From Mytilus edulis (lineage: Eukaryota > Mollusca > Bivalvia > Mytilida > Mytilidae), in NCBI RefSeq assembly GCF_963676685.1, contig NC_092348.1:14482867-14546866 (forward strand): a stretch of 64,000 nt of DNA, in the 5' to 3' direction. A program made the translations under genes and the position numbers. How positions within the stretch are numbered: position 1 is the first letter of the stretch; each line of letters opens with the position of its first letter. Positions 54,238 through 64,000 of this stretch are shown piece after piece. The notes under the pieces were generated by a model. It searched no databases. It was given only the letters and a program-made list of their open reading frames with translations, and was not told the origin of the DNA.

Positions 54238-57200
54238 GTAAATTTATTATTTCTATTTTATTAACCGATTATAATCTATTAATAACAATATTAACCAAGC
54301 CGGTAACTTTTTATACTATGACAAGCTGAAGTATTTGGTGAAGTGAACCATACTGAATGATTTTAATTAATTCGTACAGTGCTATACATGTAGAAATTCT
54401 TGCTGTTTACTCAATACGAACGACTCCATTTTAGATATCAAACTCATGATGACAAAGGAAATAGTCAGCCACCTGATACCAAAATACGATGTTGTAAACT
54501 ACTGTAGATCATCATACGTCATTCAACAATGAGCAAAACCCAAACCGCATAGTAAACAGTAAAATCCTTAGGCATGACACATTTTTCAACAAGTACACTC
54601 CTGAGTTGGAACATGATGATGTTTTGATTTTAAAATTGTTAATGTGAGTTTAACCATCAACGTAAACCGAGTCAGTGGTATAGCAACACAACCTTTGAAA
54701 AAAATGTTAACATAATTTGGAATGAATATGGATCATCAGACCGAATCACGCAAAAAAGAAAATTAAAGAAGAAAGAAAGACATCAAAATAAAAAAACCTA
54801 ATTTAGGAACAATTTGCCGATCTAATATTACTCGCATTTATTCGAAATTAACATAAAACAGCTCCAACCTATAAAAAACTATGTTCGTATGCTTAAATAT
54901 AATTCTCAACACATACAACGGATTTTGTGTAAAGGCATCAAAATAGTCTGAAAAAAACATGATTATTATAAAAATATGAAAAAAAACACAAATTTCATAA
55001 AATGAATCAGTCAGATTATATAATTGTAGTTATTACACATATACCAACAATTATAAATGCGAAACCTGTTTTGAGCTGCTATTTTGAACACGATTAATAT
55101 AACTATTTATGTTTTAAAGCTTGTGTCAAAAATGTGATGATCATCAGAAGAGAATTGACGAGTTAATAAGAGAAAACGAGAGTCTAAGAGTAAATATTCA
55201 AAGGTAAGACGCTTGAACGATTAACTGCTGTAAACTTTTTCAACAGAATTCTGTCTTTGGCTTGATTTCAGTTGTATTATTCTACAGTTTGATATATTTT
55301 TGTTTGTTTGGCTGTTATCACATTTCTTTTTCCATCAGAGACAAACTAACGTAAAAGATAAAACATATAGGTCAACGTATGGACATCAACATTGGACAAA
55401 ACCAATTCTGCATAGTAAGTTGTACTAAAAAGACCCTCAGTGATAAACGTAAAACAATTGAAACGAGAAAACTAACAGCCTAATTTATGTACAAAACAAT
55501 TACCGTAAACCAAATTTGATGTACAGATCAAATGTTTTGATTGATATTGTGTCATTTGTCAGTTTTTCTGGACCTCTTTTTAAGCGCCACATAGGAGTAT
55601 TATGCTTTTTTTTATATGTGCGTCTGTTCGTACGTCGGTCCGTCTGTCCTGCTTCAGATTAGATTATTTTGTCAAGATAGTTTTCAATGTTGAAGACCAA
55701 TCAACTTGAAATTTAGTACAGATGTTTCCTATGGTATGTTCTTTCTAATTTTAATGCCAAATCAGAGTTTTGATTCCAAACGCACGCAGCACTGAACACA
55801 GAAAATGAACGTGTGAGTGGGTCATCCGTGTACTATAGACACATTATTTTTTAATTTACCTAGGAGATCGATTGTTATACTTTTTTACATTATAAAATGC
55901 ATATTCAAAGAAAATACATTTTAGATGAATTTTTTTAATTTATTAAATGTTTATTGTGGATTTTTTTGTTGTTAAAACACGTTATTAGTTGTCAATATAT
56001 TTTGGTTATTATTGCATATTCCTGCTCATACATGCAGATGTAAAAGAAGCAAATTTTGATAAAATTTTAAGTTGATATGCAGCTTAGTATTTTTTTTAAC
56101 TGCGGCCTGTCTTGTTAATTTTTTGATACATATACGTTTGTTTTTTTGTGTAGATATATATAGGACGATGTAGTATGAGTGCCAATGAGACAACTCTCCA
56201 TCCAAATAACAATTTATAAAAGTGAACCATTATAGGTCAACACGGAGCCTTGGGTCAAACCGAACAACAAGTTATAAAGGGCCCCAACATTACTAATGTA
56301 AAACCATTCAAACGGGAAAACCAATAAAATTTCCGCATATTTGACAAAATAAAGCAATGATGAGTTTGGGTTTTTAAATTGTTAATTTTATAAAGTCCTA
56401 GTATATCATAATCTAAAAACTATGTATCAACTATATTAAGAAATGCATATAAAAAAATTGCAATATACAAGCAATATTCGAACTTTAAATGTATCGAAAT
56501 GAGCTTAGTATTAAGCTATAAATCTATAATACTGGTATAAAAATCCAACTCTAAAATTTCATATTAAACAAATGCATGGAAAATGGCTTTTAAAGAATGC
56601 ATAAAAAGAATACAGACCATAACAGGTCATATCAACAACCAACGCTAGATAAACAAAATATGGTATGATTGTCAATGAGACAACACTTTACAAAAGGTCA
56701 AATGACACAGAAGTTAACAACTATAGGTCACCATACGGCCTTCCTCGTTAAGCAAAGGCCATACCTTCTAGTCAGCTATGAATGTCTTAAAATGATAAAT
56801 GTAAAACAATTCAAACGAGAAAACTAACAGCCTAATTAATGAACAAAAAATGAACGAAAAACAAATATGTAACACTTATATGAGGATGTAGTCGGGTTGT
56901 TGTCTCTTTGACACATTCCCCATTTCCATTCTCAATTTTATTATTCACTTGACCTCGACCTCTTTTCACGAATCAGTGAACAAGGTTAAGTTTAGGTGAT
57001 CAAGTCCATATCTCAGATACTATAAGCAATAGGTCTAGTATATTCGGTGTTTGGAAGCACTGTAAGGTGTACATGTCAAACTGGCTTGTGTCATCTGACC
57101 TTGATCTCATTTTCATGGTACAGTGATCAAAGTTAAGTTTTTGAGTTTTAGTAATTTTTTTCTAATACTATAAGCAATAGGTCAACTATATTTGGTGTAT

Positions 57201-60200
57201 GGAAATATTTTATGATCTATATCAGTCACGCAGGTTCTATTTGACTTTGACCTCATTTTCACGGTTCATTGCTCATGCAGTGTTAAGTCTTTGTGTTTTG
57301 GTAAGTTTTTCTTAAACTATAAGCAATAGATCAACTATATTTGTTGTATGGAAGAATTGTTAGCTGTATATGCCTGCCTGGCAATGTTCATCTGACCTTG
57401 ACCTCATTTTCATGGTTCATTGGTCAATTTTTAATTTTCTTGGTTAATGTTAAGTTTGTGTGACAGTTGTAATAAAGCTTTATATTTAGGACTATCAACA
57501 TAATATCAATGAAAAGTGAGGAAGACGAGACATTTCAGCACGTTCTTTTATTCACAATATGTAAATGTGGTTTTTGGCTTTGGTTCTGACCAATGCTTAT
57601 TTACTAAATATATATTTATATGTGACTATTATTGTTGTTGTTGTTACCAATAATGTAAATCAGTTGTATCTTTTATGGCATTTATGGCCCTGTAATTTTG
57701 GTGGAAAATATTCTACTCTATACTGTTCTATTATATTCTATATATAAATAGACTCTTATTTTGAACAATAGGACAACTAAATTTGGTAGAACCATGTCAT
57801 GTGTAAATGTCTGTTTTGAAGGTTTTATATGTCATTGGGTCTTTTTTTTTTATGGTGGAACTGTTCTCTGAATGATAGTCTATATATAAGGAATGACTGT
57901 AAGTCTTTCATTGGCAATTCTACCACATCCTCTTACTTGTATATTTATAATCTTCTGCAGTTGTTTTTTTTGTTTTGTTTTTTTTTTCAATCGCAACGCT
58001 TGTTTGTAATTATCAGCGTGTGATTTATGCTTTGTAATCTCATTGTGTTTTTTTCCAAGTGTAAACTTTTTGAATGATGATCTGTATTATTCTTCGGTAT
58101 TTTGTGTCTTATTTAAAGTATAACTAAGTTTGAAACTGAAATACAAAGCTTCTTTTCGTAGTTCAACCGCTAAATGGAAAAATTATCATTTCAAAAAATC
58201 GCGAAGATATGGGTAACTGTATAGACAGATATCTGCAACTGTAATAGACGTTTAGAGGAGGATATATGCCCACAAAGTTATAACAACATTAGCAAAATTC
58301 CACTGTTTATGATCTTCACACTAAATCCTTCGGATGTTGGATGTGTTATAAATAATAACTTAGTCTTAGATGCATGATTATTTATTAGTCTTTAATAGCT
58401 TTTAGCTAGCTTTCAGTACTTTACTCCCTGATCTGTATTTCCTATTTAGTGTCTGTTTGTTTTCGAGATGTACAAGGACCCTTCCACGTTCACTTTGTGT
58501 AAAATTTATTTTTATTTGTATCCACCTGATGAGTTGAGCCTTTCAAACTGATTTTTTAGCCTGCTCTTATGTTGTACAGTTACACCACTGTCCCAGGTTA
58601 AGGGAGGGTTTGACGCCAGCTAACATGTTTAACATCGCCATATTCTGTATATGCCTAGGCCTAACCAAAATTATGAGCCTGCAATCCAGTGGATGTCGTT
58701 TGTTGCTGTTACATATTTGCCTATCGTTATTTATTTTTTGTGTACCTAAATAAGGCCATCAGTTGACTTGTTGAATTGTGCTACATTTGTCTTTAGGGGC
58801 CTTTAATAGCGGTATAGACATAGCTCACTGTTAAAGACCGTACAGTAACCCATAAGTGTTAGTTTCTGTGTCATTTGGTCTCTTCTGAAGAGTTGTCTCA
58901 TTGACACTCGTACCACATTTTCTTTTTATTATATATATGTTCATGACGACAAAAAGTTCAAAAAAAATAATAGATACAGAAGGTACGTACATGTACATGT
59001 AAGTTTTGCATCAGAGGCCGTCCTGGATGAAGGTCGAAGACATTTCGACTGCCACGGGAATAGCAGATTGGATAGAGACAGAAATTGATCTTTGCCACAT
59101 GCCATCTGTTGACCCCTCAAATAATTGTTACAAGGGCTATTAACGTACAAAGAGCACGGAATTCTCCGTACACGAGGCATCTAATTTAACGTCCCAATTC
59201 TGACTGGACGTGGATACGTACTTGTGCATCCCGCACAGCAAAACGGACGCTCCACTTTGACTATGGTTTTCGTGGAGGTATCTACCAATGAATACCATCT
59301 CTCCAATCCTCTGTCACTCTTGGGGGTCTTGAAATGTAGTGTTTTGTTACTTGTTGTTTATCAACTGATGTACGTGCTATTGTGCTTTTGTGTTTTATCT
59401 ATCATGTCTGTTTGTTTTGCTAAAGAAATGTTGTTAATATAATGGAATTCTATATGACTCTCGTATACAAGTGAGAGGCTTAGCTAGTAACACAACCAGG
59501 TTAAAACCATTTTCCACATAGGAAATGCTTGTACCAAATCAAGAATATGACAGTAATGATTTGTTATCAATTCGTTTGGTGTATTTGTGTTTGTGATCAG
59601 TAATATATATTTTTTTCACAGGCACTTGTCTCAGAAAAAAAATTACCTATATACCTTAATATAACGTGATTTTTTTTTCTGAGACAAGTGCCTGTGATTT
59701 TTTTCAATTGCTAAAGGACTGTCCGATTTAAATTTTACTTATATATTTCATCTATAATCTCCGAACTTTACTTCGCTATAAACATAAAAATTTGAGGAAT
59801 CACACTTAAATATCAAATAAACACACACAAACATATTGAATACATTTATGACATAAACAAGCAGATAGTTACGGGTTTTTTTGGGGGGGGGGGGGGGTCT
59901 TTTATTTATTTTGTTAATATGTTCAAGGATTTGTATAGTGTCACTATGGCAAAACAAAACAGTAAAGCTATACAGAAAAAAAGAAATAATAATTCAGAAA
60001 ACACAATAATCAACATAGGCCGAAGTTATGGTCCGAATTCGGCATAGGCCGAGTTAACGAGTAGCATCATAATCGCCCCAAAATTCAAATCAAAATGGAC
60101 TTGTCTCCCTTTCGGGTTCGGGTGAACATTTTTTTTAATATCCACGATAAAAAGTTTTCGGCAAAGTTGTAAAAACAATTTTAAGTAAAGTATGGAAGAT

Positions 60201-61552
60201 TATTACATTCAGGACATAAAATAATAAAGCGAATTTAAAACACTTAGGTAGAGAAGGTTTGGTTAAAGAAAAACTTTCAGGTTCGGGTTACCACTTTTAC
60301 CGAGGTGGAAATGAATAAACCTTAATTTTATCTTTGTTAGTGATGTTTTGACAAAAATCTTTTCACACATGAGATAGAATTTAATTATACATCAAATGCA
60401 TAAAAGTTAGTAGAAAAAATCGAAACGCAAAGAGCATAAAATTCGTAAAATAGATTTCCGGTTCGGCAAATTTCCGGCAAATTCCGGTTCGGGTCCGGGT
60501 TCGGGTTACCACTTTTACCGACTACCTGTAGAATTTCATGAAGTCAATTAATCAAATTAATTCGTTTTGGGGGAAACACACAATAAAGATGATAATTGGT
60601 GTTGATGCGAAACCACTGCTCTTAGGTAACGCAAAATGTTATCATAAAATACAGTACTATTTTAATACAAAAATAAAGCAGAATACATAAATGTAAATAT
60701 CATACTTTTTTCTACAATTCATTTATAAACTTTCATTGTAAACACTTATTTATGTTTCAAAGCCTGCGCCAAAGAAATATAGATCAACTGACTAGGCTTG
60801 ACACCATACTGAAAGAAAACGAAAGTTTGAAACAAACAATCCAAAGGTAAGACGATAGAATGACAACATATTGAACACTTCCACTTTCACAATTAACAAA
60901 GCCCATACCGCATAGTCAATAATGATGAAGGCCCCGAAATGACAAATAAAAAACAATTGAAATAATAAAACTAACGACTTAATTTATGTACCAAAATATT
61001 AACAAAACAAAAATATATAACACAGAAACAAACGACAAAAACTGAATTACAGACTTCTGACTTGCATTTGGGACAGGCACACACAAAACAAATGTGGTGG
61101 AGTTAAACATGGTAGCAGGATCCAAACCCTATTCTAACTTATGGTGTGTCATCAGTATAAAATAAAAACAAACTATAAAAATCAGTTGAAAAAGGTTTAA
61201 TTCATCAGATGCAGATGGATACAAATATAAATACATTAATCAAACCAAAATAAAAAATAGAATAGACGTGGCCGGGTACGTGTACATACCAACAATCTAA
61301 ATAAAATAAAAACAGATCTGATAGTATTTAGAGGACTGCTAGTTCAAAGTCGATGACAACTCATAAATAAATTTAAATTATAAATCAGAAAATATCCAAC
61401 ATCAAATGCTTTTAGTGTAAAGACTTCATAAACAGTATAGAAAAAAAACAAGACCTTGTTGTAGCCACTTTTGAAAAATAAAAAAAACACAAACTTAAAC
61501 GAATACATAATGGTCTTGACAGTCTGACCTAGAACCATCACAGAGATTGATA

Positions 61553-61592
<40 letters not shown>

Positions 61593-63038
61593 GATCAAGG
61601 CAAAAATAGCTTTCTAGTTTTCAAAACTCGTAAATCAATTGATAATAGACGAATCGAGGTAAAGAAAACTGGAGGAATAGCATGAACTCCAACAGCAATA
61701 AAACAAGGTTCATCGACAAAAAAAATTCTGTAAATTCAGCTGCTTAATTTTACGTCGAATAGTTCTATTTTTCTGTATTAAACAATACTTATAAAAGAAT
61801 AGAAGCATTTTGCTATCACTGTTTATTTGCCTGGGTGGGGGATTGGGGTACCTATACCTGTTGGTAATATTACATAGCGATAAATGGCATTGGTTCTAAT
61901 CAGCAGTACAAACTCTATTCTTGTAATTTCATTTCATTTAGATTTGGAAATCGGTTTCATTTAAATATGGATCTGTAATATTATGAATTAGGTGCGCAAA
62001 ACAGATGACACACAAAGAAGAGGAAATTAAAAGACTGAAATTAGAAAACGACTGTTTTAAGACTAAGAATAAAGAATTAAGTAAAATGACTTACAACTTG
62101 TCATTCTGATTTCTAAATTCCGTTTATAAAACTCTGAAATATGCTCCAAATAATAAACCTTGAATTAAGCTCAATACAATTATTTTTTTTTTTGCAAATC
62201 GTAATACAACCATGAAATTTATGACCAGCAGTTTTTTTCTTAATAAGTATACAATAATGATGCGTCGTGCTAATTTTCATGCTTGTATCATCATTTGCAC
62301 AATACTCTCGATTTTGCTTGCTAATATCTTCCACTATTAGTGATCGAAAATTTTCTGGAAAATATGAATATCTTTATGTCTTTTGAACATCAACAGTGAA
62401 AATTTATTCTTCTATTTTAGTCATACTGAACATTAAATTTTGAAGACAGCTGTTAATGGGAGGGCTTTGTGACTCTGTTTAAACCTGTTGCATACTTTAA
62501 TTGTCGAATTGAACATTTGGTATATCTACGGTCTGGTCACATACCAGGAAAACACATTAAATATAAAAGTTGAGCGCTAAAATATATCATTTTTGTCCGT
62601 TATGATAACTTGAAAAACTATCAATAACAGAACTGTGCTATTTTCTAAGAAGATTCACATTCTGTTTACCTGTGTTAATAGTTATCAGGATTATAATTTA
62701 GTAAGCCAGACGCGCGTTTCGACTATATAAAACTCATCAGTGACGCTCATATCAAAATATTTATAAATCAAAACAAGTACAAAGTTGAAATTAGAGCTTG
62801 ACACAGTGCATATCATTAGAACCTATTTTGTTTGTACTTATATATTTGTAAATGCTCCATATAAGCAATCCAACGGTTTGAATATTCAATTTTCGTTTAA
62901 AAACGTATCATTACATCAGAACTAGTTACATTATAAAAATTTTAAAGCAATATTATTAAAAAGGTATACCAAACAGATAATACAAAAGGATGAAGAAATC
63001 AGAAGCATGAAAGGAGAAAATGAATGTCTTAAGGCTTA
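53447..63038 (+). CDS. Gene C (3' partial or altered): B-box / coiled-coil paralog of gene B
   Basis: Exon 1 (53447-54237) and exon 2 (55120-55203) match gene B in length and residues. A second exon-2-like segment (60763-60846) and two exon-3-like segments (61992-62066, 62964-63038) follow. The first exon-3-like segment has lost its GT donor (AAGAATAAA). Read through, it gives 14 more residues and TGA at 62107-62109, a 358-aa protein without knuckles. If it is skipped, or the second exon 3 is used, the gene could continue past the right edge towards a CCHC exon. The same TRIM-like B-box and coiled-coil roles are expected; oligomerisation may differ because the coiled coil is extended. Which form is made cannot be told here. 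Confidence 0.72.
54238..55119. other. Gene C intron 1
   Basis: A short inverted R5 scrap near 54520-54580 (CAACAATGAGCAAAACCCAA). Otherwise AT-rich and unremarkable. Confidence 0.45.
55120..55203 (+). CDS. Gene C exon 2
   Basis: 84 nt after GTTTTAAAG and before gtaaga, phase 2. Encodes LCQKCDDHQKRIDELIRENE then SLRVNIQ. Keeps the CxxC. Confidence 0.78.
55590..55855 (+). repeat. Dispersed repeat R7
   Basis: CTGTTCGTACGTCGGTCCGT head and GGGTCATCCGTGTACTATAG end match 52040-52310. Confidence 0.65.
56165..56885 (-). repeat. Two inverted R5 copies
   Basis: Each has AGTGCCAATGAGACAACTCT or TTGTCAATGAGACAACACTT followed by an ATAGGTCAAC/ATAGGTCACC line and AAACGAGAAAACTAACAGCC-type text, the reverse complement of R5. 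Confidence 0.65.
56940..57470. repeat. Tandem repeat R6, about 147-bp unit
   Basis: The phrase ACTATAAGCAATAGGTC or variant recurs at about 57020, 57165 and 57315, with TGACCTTGACCTCATTTTCA-type text between. Three to four diverged units; known style of bivalve repeat but class unclear. Confidence 0.7.
58350..58930 (+). repeat. Dispersed repeat R5, near full length
   Basis: Starts CTTAGTCTTAGATGCATGAT and ends GAGTTGTCTCATTGACACTC then GTACCACATTTTC. Same layout as 43471-44035. Confidence 0.75.
59617..59697. repeat. Small foldback element with about 30-bp perfect arms
   Basis: TCACAGGCACTTGTCTCAGA plus an A run at the left equals, inverted, a T run plus TCTGAGACAAGTGCCTGTGA at the right. 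About 20 bp of loop (TTACCTATATACCTTAATAT) lies between. Confidence 0.85.
59875..59898. repeat. Poly-T / poly-G run
   Basis: TTTTTTTGGGGG then continuous G; simple repeat. Confidence 0.9.
60763..60846 (+). CDS. Gene C second exon-2-like exon
   Basis: 84 nt after TGTTTCAAAG and before gtaaga, phase 2. Encodes LRQRNIDQLTRLDTILKENE then SLKQTIQ. Both cysteines of the CxxC are replaced. A duplicated coiled-coil cassette 5.6 kb downstream of the first. Confidence 0.65.
60890..61375 (-). repeat. Inverted R5, near full length
   Basis: Contains AAAGCCCATACCGCATAGTC, TTGGGACAGGCACACACAAA and AGACGTGGCCGGGTACGTGT in order, the reverse complement of R5 text at 43530-43950. Confidence 0.7.
61553..61590. 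repeat. TA microsatellite
   Basis: About 18 TA dinucleotides. Confidence 0.95.
61992..62109 (+). CDS. Gene C exon-3-like exon without donor, possible terminal exon
   Basis: The first 75 nt match exon 3 of genes A and B (MTHKEEEIKRLKLENDC). The position of the donor reads AAGAATAAA, so splicing there is unlikely. The frame runs on as KNKELSKMTYNLSF and stops at TGA 62107-62109. Confidence 0.55.
62110..62963. other. Gene C spacer with R4
   Basis: 62690-62800 is R4 (AAGCCAGACGCGCGTTTCGA). The rest is AT-rich and unremarkable. Confidence 0.45.
62690..62800 (+). repeat. Dispersed repeat R4
   Basis: TCAGGATTATAATTTAGTAA then the GCCAGACGCGCGTTTCGACT line and CTCATCAGTGACGCTCATAT; near-identical to 26795-26885. 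Confidence 0.75.
62964..63038 (+). CDS. Gene C second exon-3-like segment
   Basis: 75 nt, encodes YTKQIIQKDEEIRSMKGENE then CLKA, with donor gtatga identical to that of gene B exon 3. The acceptor side (TATTATTAAAAAG) lacks a good pyrimidine tract, so this exon may be weak or dead. Confidence 0.45.
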
Positions 63039-64000
63039 GTATGAATTATAATCTTTTACCAACAGTTTTGTTTTGTTTAAACGCCGTTTTCGTTGAAATA
63101 CATGATAAAAAGAGATAAATAAACGCCTAAGAATATAACTCGACACAATAATGAGTTAAAGAAAATTGTTGTTATATTTCATATATTAATGCAATATTTT
63201 GCTTAACAAATTAGCTGCATAAGGCTCATTTAAGTGTAATACTATTAAATCATAGTACGTAACAACCGGTTGTATACGAAAAGGTATCAACATATATTCC
63301 CTTGAATCTGATAGATGTAGGAAGTTAATGCGCCATTCTGTATACATTTATGAAAAGTGCGAATTATACAGAGACTTATAGTGGACATTCAATGGTGGAA
63401 TAACACCTGCAGCCATTTAGATGAAAATCGCATGCTGAAAAGATTTTTTGCAGCTAACTGCATATATATATATATGTCCTTTAAATATAATTTAAAGCTG
63501 ATTGTACATTGCGAATATTAAATCAAAATATTTACGTTAGTTAGATAGTAAAAATTTCAAGACTTAATTCCTTGGTTTTGAATAAATTGATTTTCTCTAA
63601 TTCAGTCCATCAGGATCAAGAGTATGTAGGTGTTGTATCCTAAATCTCTCACTCTCTCTCTGTTTTCTACCTTTTTTGTCCCAATTTTGGTTGATATCTA
63701 TTTACAAATAATGTACTGTTCTTAAGAGGAGTTTTATGGTTCGGCAGATTCTTCCGTTGGTATGAAGCAACCGAAGACTATTAAGTCTGATATTGAAATT
63801 AGTTTCTGTTTCGCCAAGATATTGCACGTTCCAGAAGTAAGAATATAAAAACTATTTGGGTCGGTTCGATAATATACATTTCATTGGAACGAAACATTTA
63901 ACTTTTCTCAATAAGGCTCCTATTTTTTTTTACGCATTAATGATGTGTAACTTCGATTTGTTGAAATAAATAGATTGTTTGATTTATAGATTTAAAAAAA
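63039..64000. other. Right edge of window
   Basis: AT-rich. One weak exon candidate at 63606-63629, a TA run near 63462 and a CTCTCTCTCT stretch near 63648. No CCHC exon of gene C is reached inside the window. Confidence 0.4.
63606..63629 (+). CDS. Possible gene C exon 4 (24 nt)
   Basis: A pyrimidine-rich acceptor TTCTCTAATTCAG precedes PSGSRVC and a possible AG|gtgttg donor; length and phase 2 fit the pattern of the array. Short, with an alternative donor gtatgt inside it, so weak. Confidence 0.25.
   Translation, partial: SIRIKSM

Larger units (their letters stand above)
55204..60762. other. Gene C intron 2, dense in dispersed repeats
   Basis: Inverted R5 at 55360-55510, 56165-56345 and 56645-56885; R7 at 55590-55855; R9 at 56885-56945; tandem R6 at 56940-57470; a retroelement-like tail at 57640-57745; R5 (+) at 57800-57930 and 58350-58930; inverted R3 at 59450-59560; a foldback at 59617-59697. 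58980-59420 is GC-richer unclassified sequence. 60040-60530 holds two copies of TTCGGGTTACCACTTTTACC (60283, 60508). Confidence 0.5.
60847..61991. other. Gene C intron between second exon-2 and exon-3 copies
   Basis: 60890-61375 is an inverted R5 copy (AAAGCCCATACCGCATAGTC ... GACTGCTAGTTCAAAGTCGA). 61553-61590 is a TA microsatellite. The rest is unassigned. Confidence 0.5.

Noticed and set aside
58941..59420. Possible small genes (79 and 72 codons) in a GC-richer patch
   Set aside because: No domain, no splice context, and the text looks like a dispersed repeat; left unassigned.
61344..61598. Minus-strand frame with Ile-Tyr repeats
   Set aside because: Translation of a TA microsatellite.

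Overview
The window is eukaryotic, AT-rich, intron-dense and crowded with dispersed repeats. The repeat families (a tRNA-derived SINE, several families recurring throughout, Ngaro/DIRS-type and LINE retroelements, Helitron-like and foldback elements) and the short-exon genes separated by multi-kilobase introns suggest a bivalve mollusc, most likely a mussel (Mytilus-like). The species call rests on recognising these repeat styles, not on a search.

The backbone is a tandem array of three paralogous genes on the + strand. Gene A (531 to 17395) is cut by the left edge and lacks its first exon. Gene B (32527 to 48311) is complete, with seven exons and a predicted 415 aa. Gene C (53447 to beyond the right edge) is cut on the right. 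None was recognisable as a named gene. In B and C a 791-nt first exon encodes two B-box-type zinc fingers and a coiled-coil region (TRIM-like, no RING). Then come small exons, all in splice phase 2 (84, 75, then 30 to 51 nt), that lengthen the coiled coil and add an acidic linker. In A and B a last exon encodes three CCHC zinc knuckles. A B-box/coiled-coil/CCHC architecture is unusual and is the most interesting system here. A plausible reading is an oligomeric nucleic-acid-binding TRIM-like protein family, but that is inference.

Gene A introns hold decayed reverse transcriptase pieces (790 to 1700, 4930 to 5540), a long repeat (5748 to 7546), a minus-strand Ngaro-like element (RT end, RNase H, tyrosine recombinase, SGNH hydrolase; 9060 to 11760) and a cluster of palindromic motifs (13795 to 14640).

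The A-B intergenic region (17396 to 32526) holds a gag-only retroelement-like unit (18795 to 24150) with a 699-bp tandem repeat and a 44-bp minisatellite, duplicated dispersed repeats (25440 to 26010), a 429-bp inverted-repeat MITE (27820 to 28248), a frameshifted carbohydrate sulfotransferase exon (28841 to 29912) and a Helitron-like element (30128 to 30968).

Gene B introns hold the long repeat again (33974 to 35170), an RT fragment with 200 open codons (36518 to 37445), a near-perfect hairpin (39255 to 39339) and a minus-strand LINE with a (TTAC)n tail, interrupted in its RT domain by another repeat (42012 to 45170). The B-C spacer and gene C introns hold RT remnants, a GT microsatellite and many copies of a few dispersed repeats. 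No rRNA, functional tRNA or CRISPR array was seen.
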